Assembly: GCA_038120765.1 (NCBI GenBank)
Contig: JAYOMI010000003.1
Location: 31,818 to 95,817 of the forward strand
Reading direction: 5' to 3'
Length of the DNA: 64,000 nucleotides
Source: CAXBCP01 sp038120765
Lineage (GTDB): Bacteria; Pseudomonadota; Alphaproteobacteria; MPNO01; UBA830
The notes beneath the pieces are model-generated. The model made no database searches, was not told the origin of the DNA, and saw nothing but the letters and a program-made list of their open reading frames with translations. Positions 8,139 to 15,198 of this stretch are shown here, piece by piece; position 1 is the stretch's first letter, and each line of letters begins with the position of its first letter. A program made the position numbers and the translations under genes.

Positions 8139-9245
8139 TCAGCCGCCCGTCACGCTCATATGGCGCGTTACGGACGGTGCCGCGCGGCGGCGGTCGATAA
8201 TGAAGTCGTGACCCTTCGGCTTGCGGCCGATGGCTTCGTCGATCGCATTCATCAGAAGCGCATCGTCGTTTGCGCGCAGCGGCGCGCGCAGGTCCGCCGC
8301 ATCTTCCTGACCGAGACACATGTAAAGCGTGCCGGTGCAGGTCAGGCGCACGCGGTTGCAGGATTCGCAGAAATTATGGGTCATCGGCGTGATGAAGCCG
8401 ATGCGGCCGCCGGTTTCGGCAACGCGGACATAGCGCGCAGGGCCGCCTGTGGTGTCGTCGATATCGTTCAGCGTCCACTGCTTTTTCAGCTCCGCGCGCA
8501 CCATCGACAGCGGCCAGTACTGGTCCAGCCTTGCCTCGCCGCCGATTTCGCCGAGCGGCATGACCTCGATAAAGGTCAGGTCGAACCCCCGCGCACCGCA
8601 CCAGGCGACCATGTCGTGAATTTCGTCGTCATTGACCCCTTTCAGGGCGACGGCGTTGATCTTGATCTTCAGCCCGGCGGCATCGGCGGCGTCTATCCCG
8701 CCGAGTACCTTGTCGAGCTTGCCCCAGCGGGTGATCATGGCGAACTTGTCCGGATCGAGCGTGTCGATCGACACGTTGACGCGGCGCACGCCCGCGGCGT
8801 AAAGCCCGGTCGCATAGCGTTCCAGCTGGCTCGCATTTGTCGTCAGGGTGAGTTCTTCCAGCGCGCCCGTATCGAGATGCCGTCCGAGCCGGTCGAACAG
8901 CCACATGATATCGCGCCGGACCAGCGGCTCGCCGCCGGAAATCCGGAGCTTGCGGACACCGCGGGTGACGAAGGCGCTGCACAGCCGGTCGAGTTCCTCG
9001 AGGCTGAGCACGTCGGATTTCGGCAGGAAGGTCATGTTTTCCGACATGCAATAGACACAGCGGAAATCGCAACGGTCGGTCACCGATACCCGCAGATAGC
9101 TTACATGCCGGTCATAGGGGTCGATCAGCAGGCTGTTGCCTGCGCTCGTTCCCTCGGAGGGGGCAATCCCCCTCGGTGCAAGTGTCGCGGTGTCCGTCGC
9201 CCTGTCGGTAGCCGTTTCGGTAGCCGTGTCCGTAGCCGTGGCCAT
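8139..9245 (-). CDS. moaA: GTP 3',8-cyclase MoaA with a TATD-repeat N-terminal extension
   Basis: A radical SAM enzyme that starts molybdenum cofactor synthesis by converting GTP to 3',8-cyclo-GTP. The SAM-cluster cysteines are Cys59, Cys63 and Cys66 (CDFRCVYC). The second [4Fe-4S] site is CESCNRV...LTCTG in the C-terminal half, and the protein ends in the conserved Gly-Gly tail (SVTGG). Unlike ordinary MoaA, which begins a few residues before LIDPYDRHVSYLRVS, this one has about 39 extra residues. Residues 3-22 are five tandem 4-residue units (TATD, TATE, TATD, RATD, TATL) encoded by 12-bp repeats. The ATG at 9245 has an AGGGATGA ribosome site, and no internal ATG or GTG replaces it before the conserved core. 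A ModE-box-like palindrome lies 44-75 nt upstream. Confidence 0.96.
   Translation of the reverse strand: MATATDTATETATDRATDTATLAPRGIAPSEGTSAGNSLLIDPYDRHVSYLRVSVTDRCDFRCVYCMSENMTFLPKSDVLSLEELDRLCSAFVTRGVRKLRISGGEPLVRRDIMWLFDRLGRHLDTGALEELTLTTNASQLERYATGLYAAGVRRVNVSIDTLDPDKFAMITRWGKLDKVLGGIDAADAAGLKIKINAVALKGVNDDEIHDMVAWCGARGFDLTFIEVMPLGEIGGEARLDQYWPLSMVRAELKKQWTLNDIDDTTGGPARYVRVAETGGRIGFITPMTHNFCESCNRVRLTCTGTLYMCLGQEDAADLRAPLRANDDALLMNAIDEAIGRKPKGHDFIIDRRRAAPSVTRHMSVTGG
9180..9239 (-). repeat. Five 12-bp tandem repeats encoding TATD units at the start of moaA
   Basis: On the minus strand five consecutive 12-bp units of the form ACG-GCT-ACN-GAN run in frame from codon 3 to codon 22 of moaA. 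Units differ at a few third positions and one Arg codon. Copy number changes would alter protein length by multiples of four residues without changing frame. Confidence 0.85.
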
Positions 9246-9288
9246 TATGCGTCATCCCTGGACGGTCATTGCCGTCCGAACTGCGTTT

Positions 9289-9320
9289 AAAGCGTTATTC
9301 ACCATCGAATATAACGCTTT
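9289..9320. promoter_or_regulatory. ModE-box-like palindrome upstream of moaA
   Basis: A perfect 10-bp inverted repeat, AAAGCGTTAT (9289-9298) and ATAACGCTTT (9311-9320), with a 12-nt spacer. The core reads CGTTAT at one side and ATAACG at the other with the same outer spacing as the known ModE site (CGTTATATA-N6-TATATAACG, 24 nt overall). It lies 44-75 nt upstream of the moaA start, an operator position; ModE activates moaA in E. coli. A ModE-type DNA-binding protein is encoded at 13438. Alternative: a hairpin terminating the histidine kinase transcript, but no T-run follows. Confidence 0.55.
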
Positions 9321-9372
9321 TCAGCGGAAAGGAAAGGTGCCGAAGTGAGCCGGAGCGGCGGAAAGCCGCTGC

Positions 9373-11142
9373 CTATTCTTTGTCGGTTTTGGGGGCGTCG
9401 GACGGTTTGAGAAGGCGCAATGTAAAGCGGGAACCCTGTCCGGGTTTGCTTTCCACGGTCACATCGCCGCCCATCATACGGGCAAGCTGGCGGGAGATCG
9501 TCAGGCCGAGGCCGGTGCCGTCGCGCGGGCTCGACATGATGCCGGCGCCTGCCTGATGGAAGCTTTCGAAAATGCGGTCCTGCTGATCGGCCGGGATGCC
9601 GACGCCCGTATCCCAGACGGTAATGTCGACGAAATCGTCCGCCGATGCGAGAACCGTGAGGCCGACACTGCCGCCCGTCTCGGTGAATTTGACCGCGTTG
9701 TTCAGCAGATTGACCAGAATCTGGCGGGTCCTGTCGGAGTCCGCCTCGATCATGATTCCCGCCGGGCAGGTCAGGGCTGAAATATCGAGCCCGGCATCTT
9801 CCGCGCGCACGGCGACATAGCTGCGCGCCTGCGCCAAGAGCTCGTCGAGTTCGACGGTCTTAGGATAAAGCTGCAGGCTTCGCGATTCCAGATGCACGGC
9901 ATCGAGGATGTCGTTGATGATGTGCAACAGGTGATATGCCGCGCCCTTGATGTCCTGGAAATAACTCAGGTAGTGTTCGTCCAGCTCGCCGAACATCTTG
10001 CGTTCGGAGATTTCCGAAAAACCGATAATGGCGTTGAGCGGCGTGCGCAGTTCGTGGCTTATCTTGCCGAGAAATTCCGTTTTCGCCGTCACGGCGAGCC
10101 GGGCTTCATCCAGCGCGAAATCGAGTTGCACATTGCGTTCCCGCAATTCCTGCAAACTGGTTTCAAGTTCGCGCTGCGACCGCCGCGCGCTCTGGATCGC
10201 GTCGTGTTCGTTGGTGACGTCCGACCCGGTGCCGCCGTAGCCGATAAAATCGCCGGTGCCGTCCCGATAGATCGGCACGCCGCTGAGCGAAATGCGCCGC
10301 ACCCGGTTATGATTATCGGCAATCAGGAAAATACGGCCGCGGAATGTCGATCGTGTTTCGAGCAGATCCGGTTTTCCGCGCAGACCGTCGCTGGACTGTT
10401 CGAAGACGCCGAGCGAAAAAATATTCCGGCCGATCAGCGACCCGGGCGGTATTTCAAGCGTTTCGGATATGCGCGAGGACACATAGGTCAGATTCAGATC
10501 CACATCCGTTTCCCATACCCAGTCCGATGCAGATCGGATGATGTCCTGGAAAAGCGCTTCGGTCTGCGCGGCGCCGATGACGGCCTCGGCCTCCAGCGTC
10601 ACGTCGGTATAGATGCCGGCGTAACCGGTCTCAGCGCCATCCCCGGGCGTGCGGACATGGAAAGATCTGTAATGTTTGGTGTCGCCGCCGATCTGGACGG
10701 TCTGGCGGAGTTTGACTTCGCTGACGCCTTTTTCGAGATGGCGGAATATCCCGAGCAGCTCTTCCGGCGCGTGAATATTTCCCGCGTCATCGCGCTTCAC
10801 GCCGAAAACGGTGGTGACGAATTCCTCGAATTCCGGGCTGAGCAGGGTAAACCGGCCGCTTGCGTCGGCAATATAGATCGGCGGCATGCGGTTGAGCAGG
10901 TCGGGTGGGAAGAGGACCTCTGCGGTCCCGGAGGTTCCGCGGTTCGTTGCCGCGACCAGAGCGGATTCGATCTGCACGACAGTTTCCGGTCCGTGGTCCA
11001 AGACTGTTTCCCGACGGTCTGTTTCCAACGCAAATGCATCCTCCTCGCCGCGGTATGATGGTGCGACGGTCAGATGCGATTCGCGTTTTCCCCGAGTTTC
11101 CCCACCCTGTGCGCCGTTTGACACGACGCATGAGCGGAACAT
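9373..11142 (-). CDS. Soluble PAS-domain hybrid-less sensor histidine kinase
   Basis: A 589-residue histidine kinase with no predicted membrane segment. Order of parts: an N-terminal PAS-like domain (about 82-185, MPPIYIADASGRFTLLSPEF), a second PAS (about 193-315, WVWETDVDLNLTYVSSR...GRNIFSLG, ending in the PAC-like FIGYGGTGSDVT), a coiled coil (315-352), the HisKA domain with phospho-acceptor His363 (GKISHELRTPLNAIIGFSEI), and HATPase_c with the N box NLLNNAVKFT (478-487), DTGVGI (511-516) and GTGLGL (542-547). No receiver domain and no adjacent response-regulator gene, so it is an orphan kinase. The signal is unknown; it is divergent from fdhD across a 122-nt region. It ends 53 nt before the moaA palindrome. 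Confidence 0.93.
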   Translation of the reverse strand: MFRSCVVSNGAQGGETRGKRESHLTVAPSYRGEEDAFALETDRRETVLDHGPETVVQIESALVAATNRGTSGTAEVLFPPDLLNRMPPIYIADASGRFTLLSPEFEEFVTTVFGVKRDDAGNIHAPEELLGIFRHLEKGVSEVKLRQTVQIGGDTKHYRSFHVRTPGDGAETGYAGIYTDVTLEAEAVIGAAQTEALFQDIIRSASDWVWETDVDLNLTYVSSRISETLEIPPGSLIGRNIFSLGVFEQSSDGLRGKPDLLETRSTFRGRIFLIADNHNRVRRISLSGVPIYRDGTGDFIGYGGTGSDVTNEHDAIQSARRSQRELETSLQELRERNVQLDFALDEARLAVTAKTEFLGKISHELRTPLNAIIGFSEISERKMFGELDEHYLSYFQDIKGAAYHLLHIINDILDAVHLESRSLQLYPKTVELDELLAQARSYVAVRAEDAGLDISALTCPAGIMIEADSDRTRQILVNLLNNAVKFTETGGSVGLTVLASADDFVDITVWDTGVGIPADQQDRIFESFHQAGAGIMSSPRDGTGLGLTISRQLARMMGGDVTVESKPGQGSRFTLRLLKPSDAPKTDKE

Positions 11143-11264
11143 ACCCCCTTAGCCCGTATATAAAACCGGAAAAACGCTGATAATTCAATATTGTTGTGGG
11201 AAAATCCGATCCCGGGTCGCGCGTTGCGTTGTGCGCAGGCATCAACCGATCCATACTTAGGCCC

Positions 11265-12173
11265 ATGACCGACGCCGCCGCAGACCCAGTGGATAAGAGC
11301 GACAATTTCCTTGTCGCGCCCGATCCGCATGATCCGCGCCTGACCGAACGGGTGACCGGCACCGATCAGGACGGCAGACCGGTCGAAACCTCCGTCACCG
11401 TAGAACGCCCGCTTGCGCTGTTTCTCAACAGCCGCGAAATCGTCACGCTGATGACCATCGGCGACTATCCGGAATGCCTCGCCGCCGGGTATCTGCTGAA
11501 CCAGAACATGCTGCGCCCCGACGATGTGATCACCGGCATCGATTACGATGAAGAGGCCGAAGCCGTCGTTGTGCGGACCGAGCGGGAGACCGATTTCGAG
11601 GAAAAGCTCGCCAAGCAGACCCGCACTTCCGGCTGCGCGCTGGGCACCGTGTTCGGCGATATCATGGAAACCTTCGACGATATCGTGCTGGACGCGGCCG
11701 CCCGCGTGCATACGTCGTGGCTCTACAGGCTGACAAAGACTATCAACATGACGCCGAGCCTGTATCTGGAAGCGGGGGCCATTCACGGCTGTGTGCTGTG
11801 CGAGGGCGACAGGGCGCTGATCTATATGGAAGACGTCGGCCGTCACAACGCCGTCGACAAGATCGCCGGCTACATGTACCTGAACAAGATTCCGGCGGCG
11901 GGGAAGATGTTTTACACCACCGGGCGGCTGACCAGCGAGATGGTGATCAAGACTGTGCAGATGAAAATTCCCGTGCTGGTGTCGCGCTCCGGCTTCACCG
12001 CCTGGGGGGTGGAACTGGCGCGCCAGGCGAACCTGACCCTGATCGGGCGGGCGCGCGGGCGGCGTTTCGTAGCGCTCGCAGGCCAGGACCGCATCGTCTA
12101 CGACGCCGATCCCGGCACGGTCGAGGACGAACCGGCCAGCCACCGGCGCAAGGCGGCGTCTGCCGAAACATGA
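11265..12173 (+). CDS. fdhD: Formate dehydrogenase accessory sulfurtransferase FdhD
   Basis: FdhD passes sulfur from a cysteine desulfurase to the bis-MGD molybdenum cofactor for formate dehydrogenase. The 302 residues contain family blocks FLNSREIVTLMTIGDYPECLAAGYLL (50-77 region), MEDVGRHNAVDKIAGY (188-203) and FYTTGRLTSEMV (216-227). The mobile loop that carries CxxC in E. coli FdhD (Cys121/Cys124) reads RTSGCALG here, so only Cys124 is kept. An extra CxxC, GCVLC (175-179), appears in the GAIH segment. Start is the ATG at 11265, with usual family length. The genes for a GIY-YIG-like protein, MobA and a ModE-type regulator follow on the same strand, forming a Mo-cofactor cluster. No formate dehydrogenase is in the window. 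Confidence 0.93.
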   Translation: MTDAAADPVDKSDNFLVAPDPHDPRLTERVTGTDQDGRPVETSVTVERPLALFLNSREIVTLMTIGDYPECLAAGYLLNQNMLRPDDVITGIDYDEEAEAVVVRTERETDFEEKLAKQTRTSGCALGTVFGDIMETFDDIVLDAAARVHTSWLYRLTKTINMTPSLYLEAGAIHGCVLCEGDRALIYMEDVGRHNAVDKIAGYMYLNKIPAAGKMFYTTGRLTSEMVIKTVQMKIPVLVSRSGFTAWGVELARQANLTLIGRARGRRFVALAGQDRIVYDADPGTVEDEPASHRRKAASAET

Positions 12174-12183
12174 GCCTGCCCCT

Positions 12184-12807
12184 ATGAGCGTTGAACTCGT
12201 CTGGCAGGGTCCGGTCGGACCGGGCTGTGCGCCCGGCGCGCCGTTTCCCGACGATCCGTTGCTGTTCGAGAATCTCTGCGACGCGGGCGTCTATCTGCGG
12301 ATCAAGACATACGCCAACGACCGCACCGTCGCCTATGCGGGACAGTCCGTCTCGCTGCTGTCGCGGTTCGACCAGCATCTGGTCGCGATGCTGTCGCTTG
12401 CGGCACCCCTGCGCGATGACGCGGGAGAGGTGGTCTTCACCGGCGATGCCGCGGCGCGCCTCGATGCCTATGGCAGGCTTGACGATGCCACTGCGCTCGC
12501 CGCGGCGGATGCCGGGCGGGTGCGGTTCTGGTACGCGCTGTGCGACGAGTATTTCCATACGGAACATCTGAACCTTGCCGAAGGTCTGTTGCAGCGCCGG
12601 ATTGCCGCGCGCCTGTCATCGGCACCGTCCGGCATGTCGTCCGATATGGAGAACGCCAGGGCCGCTCCCGGCGCGATGCCCGATGACGTCCCGGATATCT
12701 GGATCAATGATTTTTCCGGGCTGAATGCGGAAGATGCCGCATTGCTCCGCCGCCTGCTCGGCGACGATCCCATGACCCTGCAGATGCTGGCCGGAAATGC
12801 CGCCTGA
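12184..12807 (+). CDS. GIY-YIG-like domain protein in the Mo-cofactor cluster
   Basis: A 207-residue protein not recognised as a named family. Residues 34-66 match the GIY-YIG nuclease core: GVY (35-37), YAG (51-53) followed by QSVSLLSRFDQHL, giving the expected Arg61 and His65. Glu133 in LNLAEGLLQRRI fits the position of the metal-binding glutamate. The two tyrosines, Arg and Glu are therefore all present, so nuclease activity is possible, but the domain is divergent. The tail from about 150 is Ala/Asp-rich. It starts 10 nt after fdhD, and mobA begins inside its last codons (11-nt overlap), so it is almost certainly cotranscribed and translationally coupled with Mo-cofactor genes. The function is unknown. 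Confidence 0.6.
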   Translation: MSVELVWQGPVGPGCAPGAPFPDDPLLFENLCDAGVYLRIKTYANDRTVAYAGQSVSLLSRFDQHLVAMLSLAAPLRDDAGEVVFTGDAAARLDAYGRLDDATALAAADAGRVRFWYALCDEYFHTEHLNLAEGLLQRRIAARLSSAPSGMSSDMENARAAPGAMPDDVPDIWINDFSGLNAEDAALLRRLLGDDPMTLQMLAGNAA

Positions 12808-13420
12808 ACCGGGAAACATCTGCGGCGTGCTGCTCGCCGGCGGCCAGTCGCGGCGCATGGGCGGCGGCGATAAATGCCTGATGGATCTCGGCGGGAAGAC
12901 GCTGCTGCGGCGCATCGTCGAGACCGCCGCCCCGCAGGTCGGCCCGCTAGTGCTCAATACCAACAGCGATCTCGCGCTGTTCGCTTCCTACGACCTGCCC
13001 GTCGCGCCTGATGTGATTGACGGCTTTGCGGGACCGCTGGCTGGCGTGCTGACGGGCCTGGAATGGGCCCGGGCGCATGCGCCGGAATGCGACTGGGTGG
13101 CAAGCTTCGCCTGCGATGCGCCCTTTGCGCCGGCCGACCTGGTGGCGCGGCTGGTCGCGGCGGTCGAGGCGGCGGGCGCCGACATGGCCTGCGCGCAGTC
13201 GGGCGGGCGCGATCATCCGGTCTTCGCGCTCTGGCCCGTGCGCCTTGCGGGCGAACTGCGCCGGGCAGTGGTCGACGAGGGCGTGCGCAAGGTCGATATC
13301 TGGACCGGGCGCTACAAAATCGCCCGCGCGGACTTCGCCACCGGCCGGGGCGATCCGTTTTTCAACATCAACCGGCCGGAAGATCTCGACGCCGCGGCCC
13401 GCTCGATGGGCAATGGCTGA
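12797..13420 (+). CDS. mobA: Molybdenum cofactor guanylyltransferase MobA
   Basis: Transfers GMP from GTP to molybdopterin to make the MGD form of the molybdenum cofactor in the cytosol. The nucleotide-binding loop LAGGQSRRMGGGDK is at 13-26. DGFAGPLAGVLTGLEWA (about 75-91) and the metal-binding FACDAPFAP (about 103-111) follow as in the family, and the C terminus has FFNINRPEDL, the standard MobA ending. 207 residues, normal length. The gene overlaps the upstream GIY-YIG-like gene by 11 nt. Together with moaA and fdhD it points to use of bis-MGD enzymes elsewhere in the genome. Confidence 0.95.
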   Translation: MPPEPGNICGVLLAGGQSRRMGGGDKCLMDLGGKTLLRRIVETAAPQVGPLVLNTNSDLALFASYDLPVAPDVIDGFAGPLAGVLTGLEWARAHAPECDWVASFACDAPFAPADLVARLVAAVEAAGADMACAQSGGRDHPVFALWPVRLAGELRRAVVDEGVRKVDIWTGRYKIARADFATGRGDPFFNINRPEDLDAAARSMGNG

Positions 13421-13437
13421 AATGATCAACTAGGGCG

Positions 13438-13812
13438 ATGACCGGCACTCCGACACCCACACCGCGCCTGCGCATCCTGCTCGGCCGCTCCATCGCCATC
13501 GGCCCGGGCAAGGCGGAACTGCTCGGCCTGATCGACAGGACGGGCTCGATCTCCGCGGCGGCCCGCGAAATGGGCATGTCCTACCGCCGCGCGTGGACAC
13601 TGGTCGAAACCATGAACACCGCCTTTCGCGAACCGCTGGTCGCGGCAGCGACGGGCGGCAAGGGCGGCGGCGGCGCATCGGTGACGGCGTTCGGACACGA
13701 GGCGCTGAAGCGCTATCGCGCCATGGAAGAAAAGGCGGCGGCCAGCGTGACCGCCGAGATGAATGCGTTTACCGAAATGCTCGATCCCGATTATGTGGAT
13801 GACGGGGAGTGA
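13438..13812 (+). CDS. ModE-type winged-helix regulator without molybdate-binding domains
   Basis: A 124-residue protein matching the N-terminal winged-helix of ModE: LRILLGRSIAIGPGKAELLGLI, then TGSISAAAREMGMSYRRAW (about 36-54) as the helix-turn-helix, and a GGKGGGGASVTAFGHEAL wing. The two C-terminal TOBE/MOP domains that bind molybdate in E. coli ModE are absent; the protein ends after a short helical tail. It follows mobA by 17 nt, so it is in the Mo-cofactor operon. It may act on the ModE-box-like palindrome at moaA (9289-9320). How it could sense molybdate without MOP domains is unclear. Confidence 0.85.
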   Translation: MTGTPTPTPRLRILLGRSIAIGPGKAELLGLIDRTGSISAAAREMGMSYRRAWTLVETMNTAFREPLVAAATGGKGGGGASVTAFGHEALKRYRAMEEKAAASVTAEMNAFTEMLDPDYVDDGE

Positions 13813-13846
13813 ACGCGGCAAGACCGGAAAATCGGGGAAAAGCGAC

Positions 13847-14488
13847 ATGCAGTACTTCGTCTGGGGAATAGACCGGCCGGACAGCAAGGCGCAACGCATC
13901 GCCGTTATGGAACGTCACTGGGAATTCATTGCGCGCTACGACGATCGTCTGATCGCGCGGGGGCCGGTGCTCGACATGGCGGATCCTCAGAAGGTTCTGG
14001 GGTCCATCCATATCGTCGAGCTTGACGATGCCGTCGTTGTCGTAGTCCCANNNNNNNNNNCCCACAGTTTTGCCGATGACGAGCCCTTCGCGATAGACGG
14101 CGTCTTTGCCGAAATCGTTGTGATGCGGTTCAGGCTGGAACTCGGACGGACGCAATTCGTTTTCGATAGCATGCCCGACCATCCGCGGTTTTTCGTTCAC
14201 TGTCCGGCAGCCCCCGGGGTTGACGCCGTGCCGGATGATATCGCGTCCGCGCATGAAGATTACTGCCGCGCATTCGATCCGCATTTCGTGTGCCGGGGGT
14301 CCCTGCTGACGGATGACGGCGCCTGGGCAGGCCGTGCCTTCTTCATTGAAATGCCGGACCGTGCGGCCGTGGAGGACTTTCTGGCTAACGACCCCTGCGC
14401 TGTCGCCGGGCTGTACGAGGCGCCTCGGGTCCACCGCTGGACCATGGGCGGCGCCGCCAATATCAGGGCCGCCGGACTGATGAAATAG
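13847..14488 (+). CDS. Double YCII-domain protein, interrupted by an assembly gap
   Basis: Two YciI-like (YCII) domains in one chain. The first runs from MQYFVWGIDR to the SFADDEPFAIDGVF segment. The second runs from PRFFVHC to DFLANDPCAVAGLYEAPRVHRW, where the D-P and G-L/V-F/Y pattern is the YCII signature. YCII domains are small ferredoxin-like folds of unclear enzymatic role. The ATG at 13847 has a GGGGAAA ribosome site. Ten Ns at 14051-14060 fall inside domain 1; the frame is kept by chance. Comparing the two domains, domain 1 has about seven extra residues around the gap (VVVVVP plus the Ns), so the joined sequence is probably not exact. Confidence 0.7.
   Translation: MQYFVWGIDRPDSKAQRIAVMERHWEFIARYDDRLIARGPVLDMADPQKVLGSIHIVELDDAVVVVVPXXXXHSFADDEPFAIDGVFAEIVVMRFRLELGRTQFVFDSMPDHPRFFVHCPAAPGVDAVPDDIASAHEDYCRAFDPHFVCRGSLLTDDGAWAGRAFFIEMPDRAAVEDFLANDPCAVAGLYEAPRVHRWTMGGAANIRAAGLMK
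14051..14060. other. Assembly gap (10 N) inside the YCII gene
   Basis: Ten Ns, a placeholder length. Both flanks end in the same four bases (CCCA on each side), which suggests contig ends that may overlap rather than a true missing stretch. Confidence 0.95.
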
Positions 14489-14511
14489 CCCGCCGGGCAG
14501 CGATACTTGTA

Positions 14512-15198
14512 CTAGTCCCCGGCGTTCCCGGAGACCCGCCAGACCACTCCGTCGCGCATTTCGCGGTCTTCCAGTTCCAGGCTGGTCGGCACCTCGTAGC
14601 GGATGACTTCCTGGAGGTTCTTTATCGGCAGGTACTTCCGGCCCGGATCGCCGATCAGGACCAGTGCGCCGGCTTTGGCCTCGCGCCGCAGGAAGGCTTC
14701 GATCTCCACCGCGGGGGATTGTTCGTAGAAAATATCGCCGGCGAGGATGACGTCGCAGCCGCTCGGCGTCTCCCGCATCAGGTAGTTATCGGTCGACGGA
14801 ATCAGCGTGACGCCGTTCAGCGAAGCGTTCGCCTGCGCGGCGGCGACGGCCAGGGTGTCGATGTCGTTGGCAATGACCTCCATCGCGCCCGCCAGTGCAG
14901 CGGCGATACCGGATACCGCGCCGCCCGCGGCGAATTCGAGCACACGCCCGCCGCGCACGATGTCCGGGTTGTCGAGAACATAGCGCGCCAGCGCCTGGCC
15001 GCCCGGCCAGCAGAATGCCCATAACGGCGGCGGGATGCCGATCTGCTGCAGGTCGGTTTCGGTCGCCTGCCAGATCGGCGTGATTTCGGTCGCGAGGCGC
15101 AGGGTGATTTCCGGCACCAGCGGCGGCGAGACGATTTCGGTATTGGCGGCGATGAACGCGGCGAAGCCTTCCCGATCCAGCGGCGGGGTATCAGACAA
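14512..15198 (-). CDS. Class I SAM-dependent methyltransferase (ETFB-lysine/PrmA-like, COG3897 type)
   Basis: A 228-residue cytosolic methyltransferase. Typical features of this family: LVPEITLRLATEITPIW near the N terminus, PPPLWAFCWPGGQALARYVLD, motif I VLEFAAGGAVSGIAA, acidic VIANDIDTLAVAA, CDVILAGDIFYEQ, and the C-terminal IGDPGRKYLP followed by VPTSLELEDRE. Relatives include proteins resembling the lysine methyltransferase of the electron transfer flavoprotein beta subunit. The start is set at the TTG at 15198, which overlaps the ubiA stop by 8 nt and gives the family's usual N terminus; longer in-frame starts read through ubiA. Cotranscribed with ubiA. The substrate is not certain. Confidence 0.82.
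   Translation of the reverse strand: MSDTPPLDREGFAAFIAANTEIVSPPLVPEITLRLATEITPIWQATETDLQQIGIPPPLWAFCWPGGQALARYVLDNPDIVRGGRVLEFAAGGAVSGIAAALAGAMEVIANDIDTLAVAAAQANASLNGVTLIPSTDNYLMRETPSGCDVILAGDIFYEQSPAVEIEAFLRREAKAGALVLIGDPGRKYLPIKNLQEVIRYEVPTSLELEDREMRDGVVWRVSGNAGD

Noticed and set aside
11143..11264. CCGTATATAAAA between the kinase and fdhD genes as a second ModE box
   Set aside because: Only a half-site with no second arm; more likely part of a promoter.
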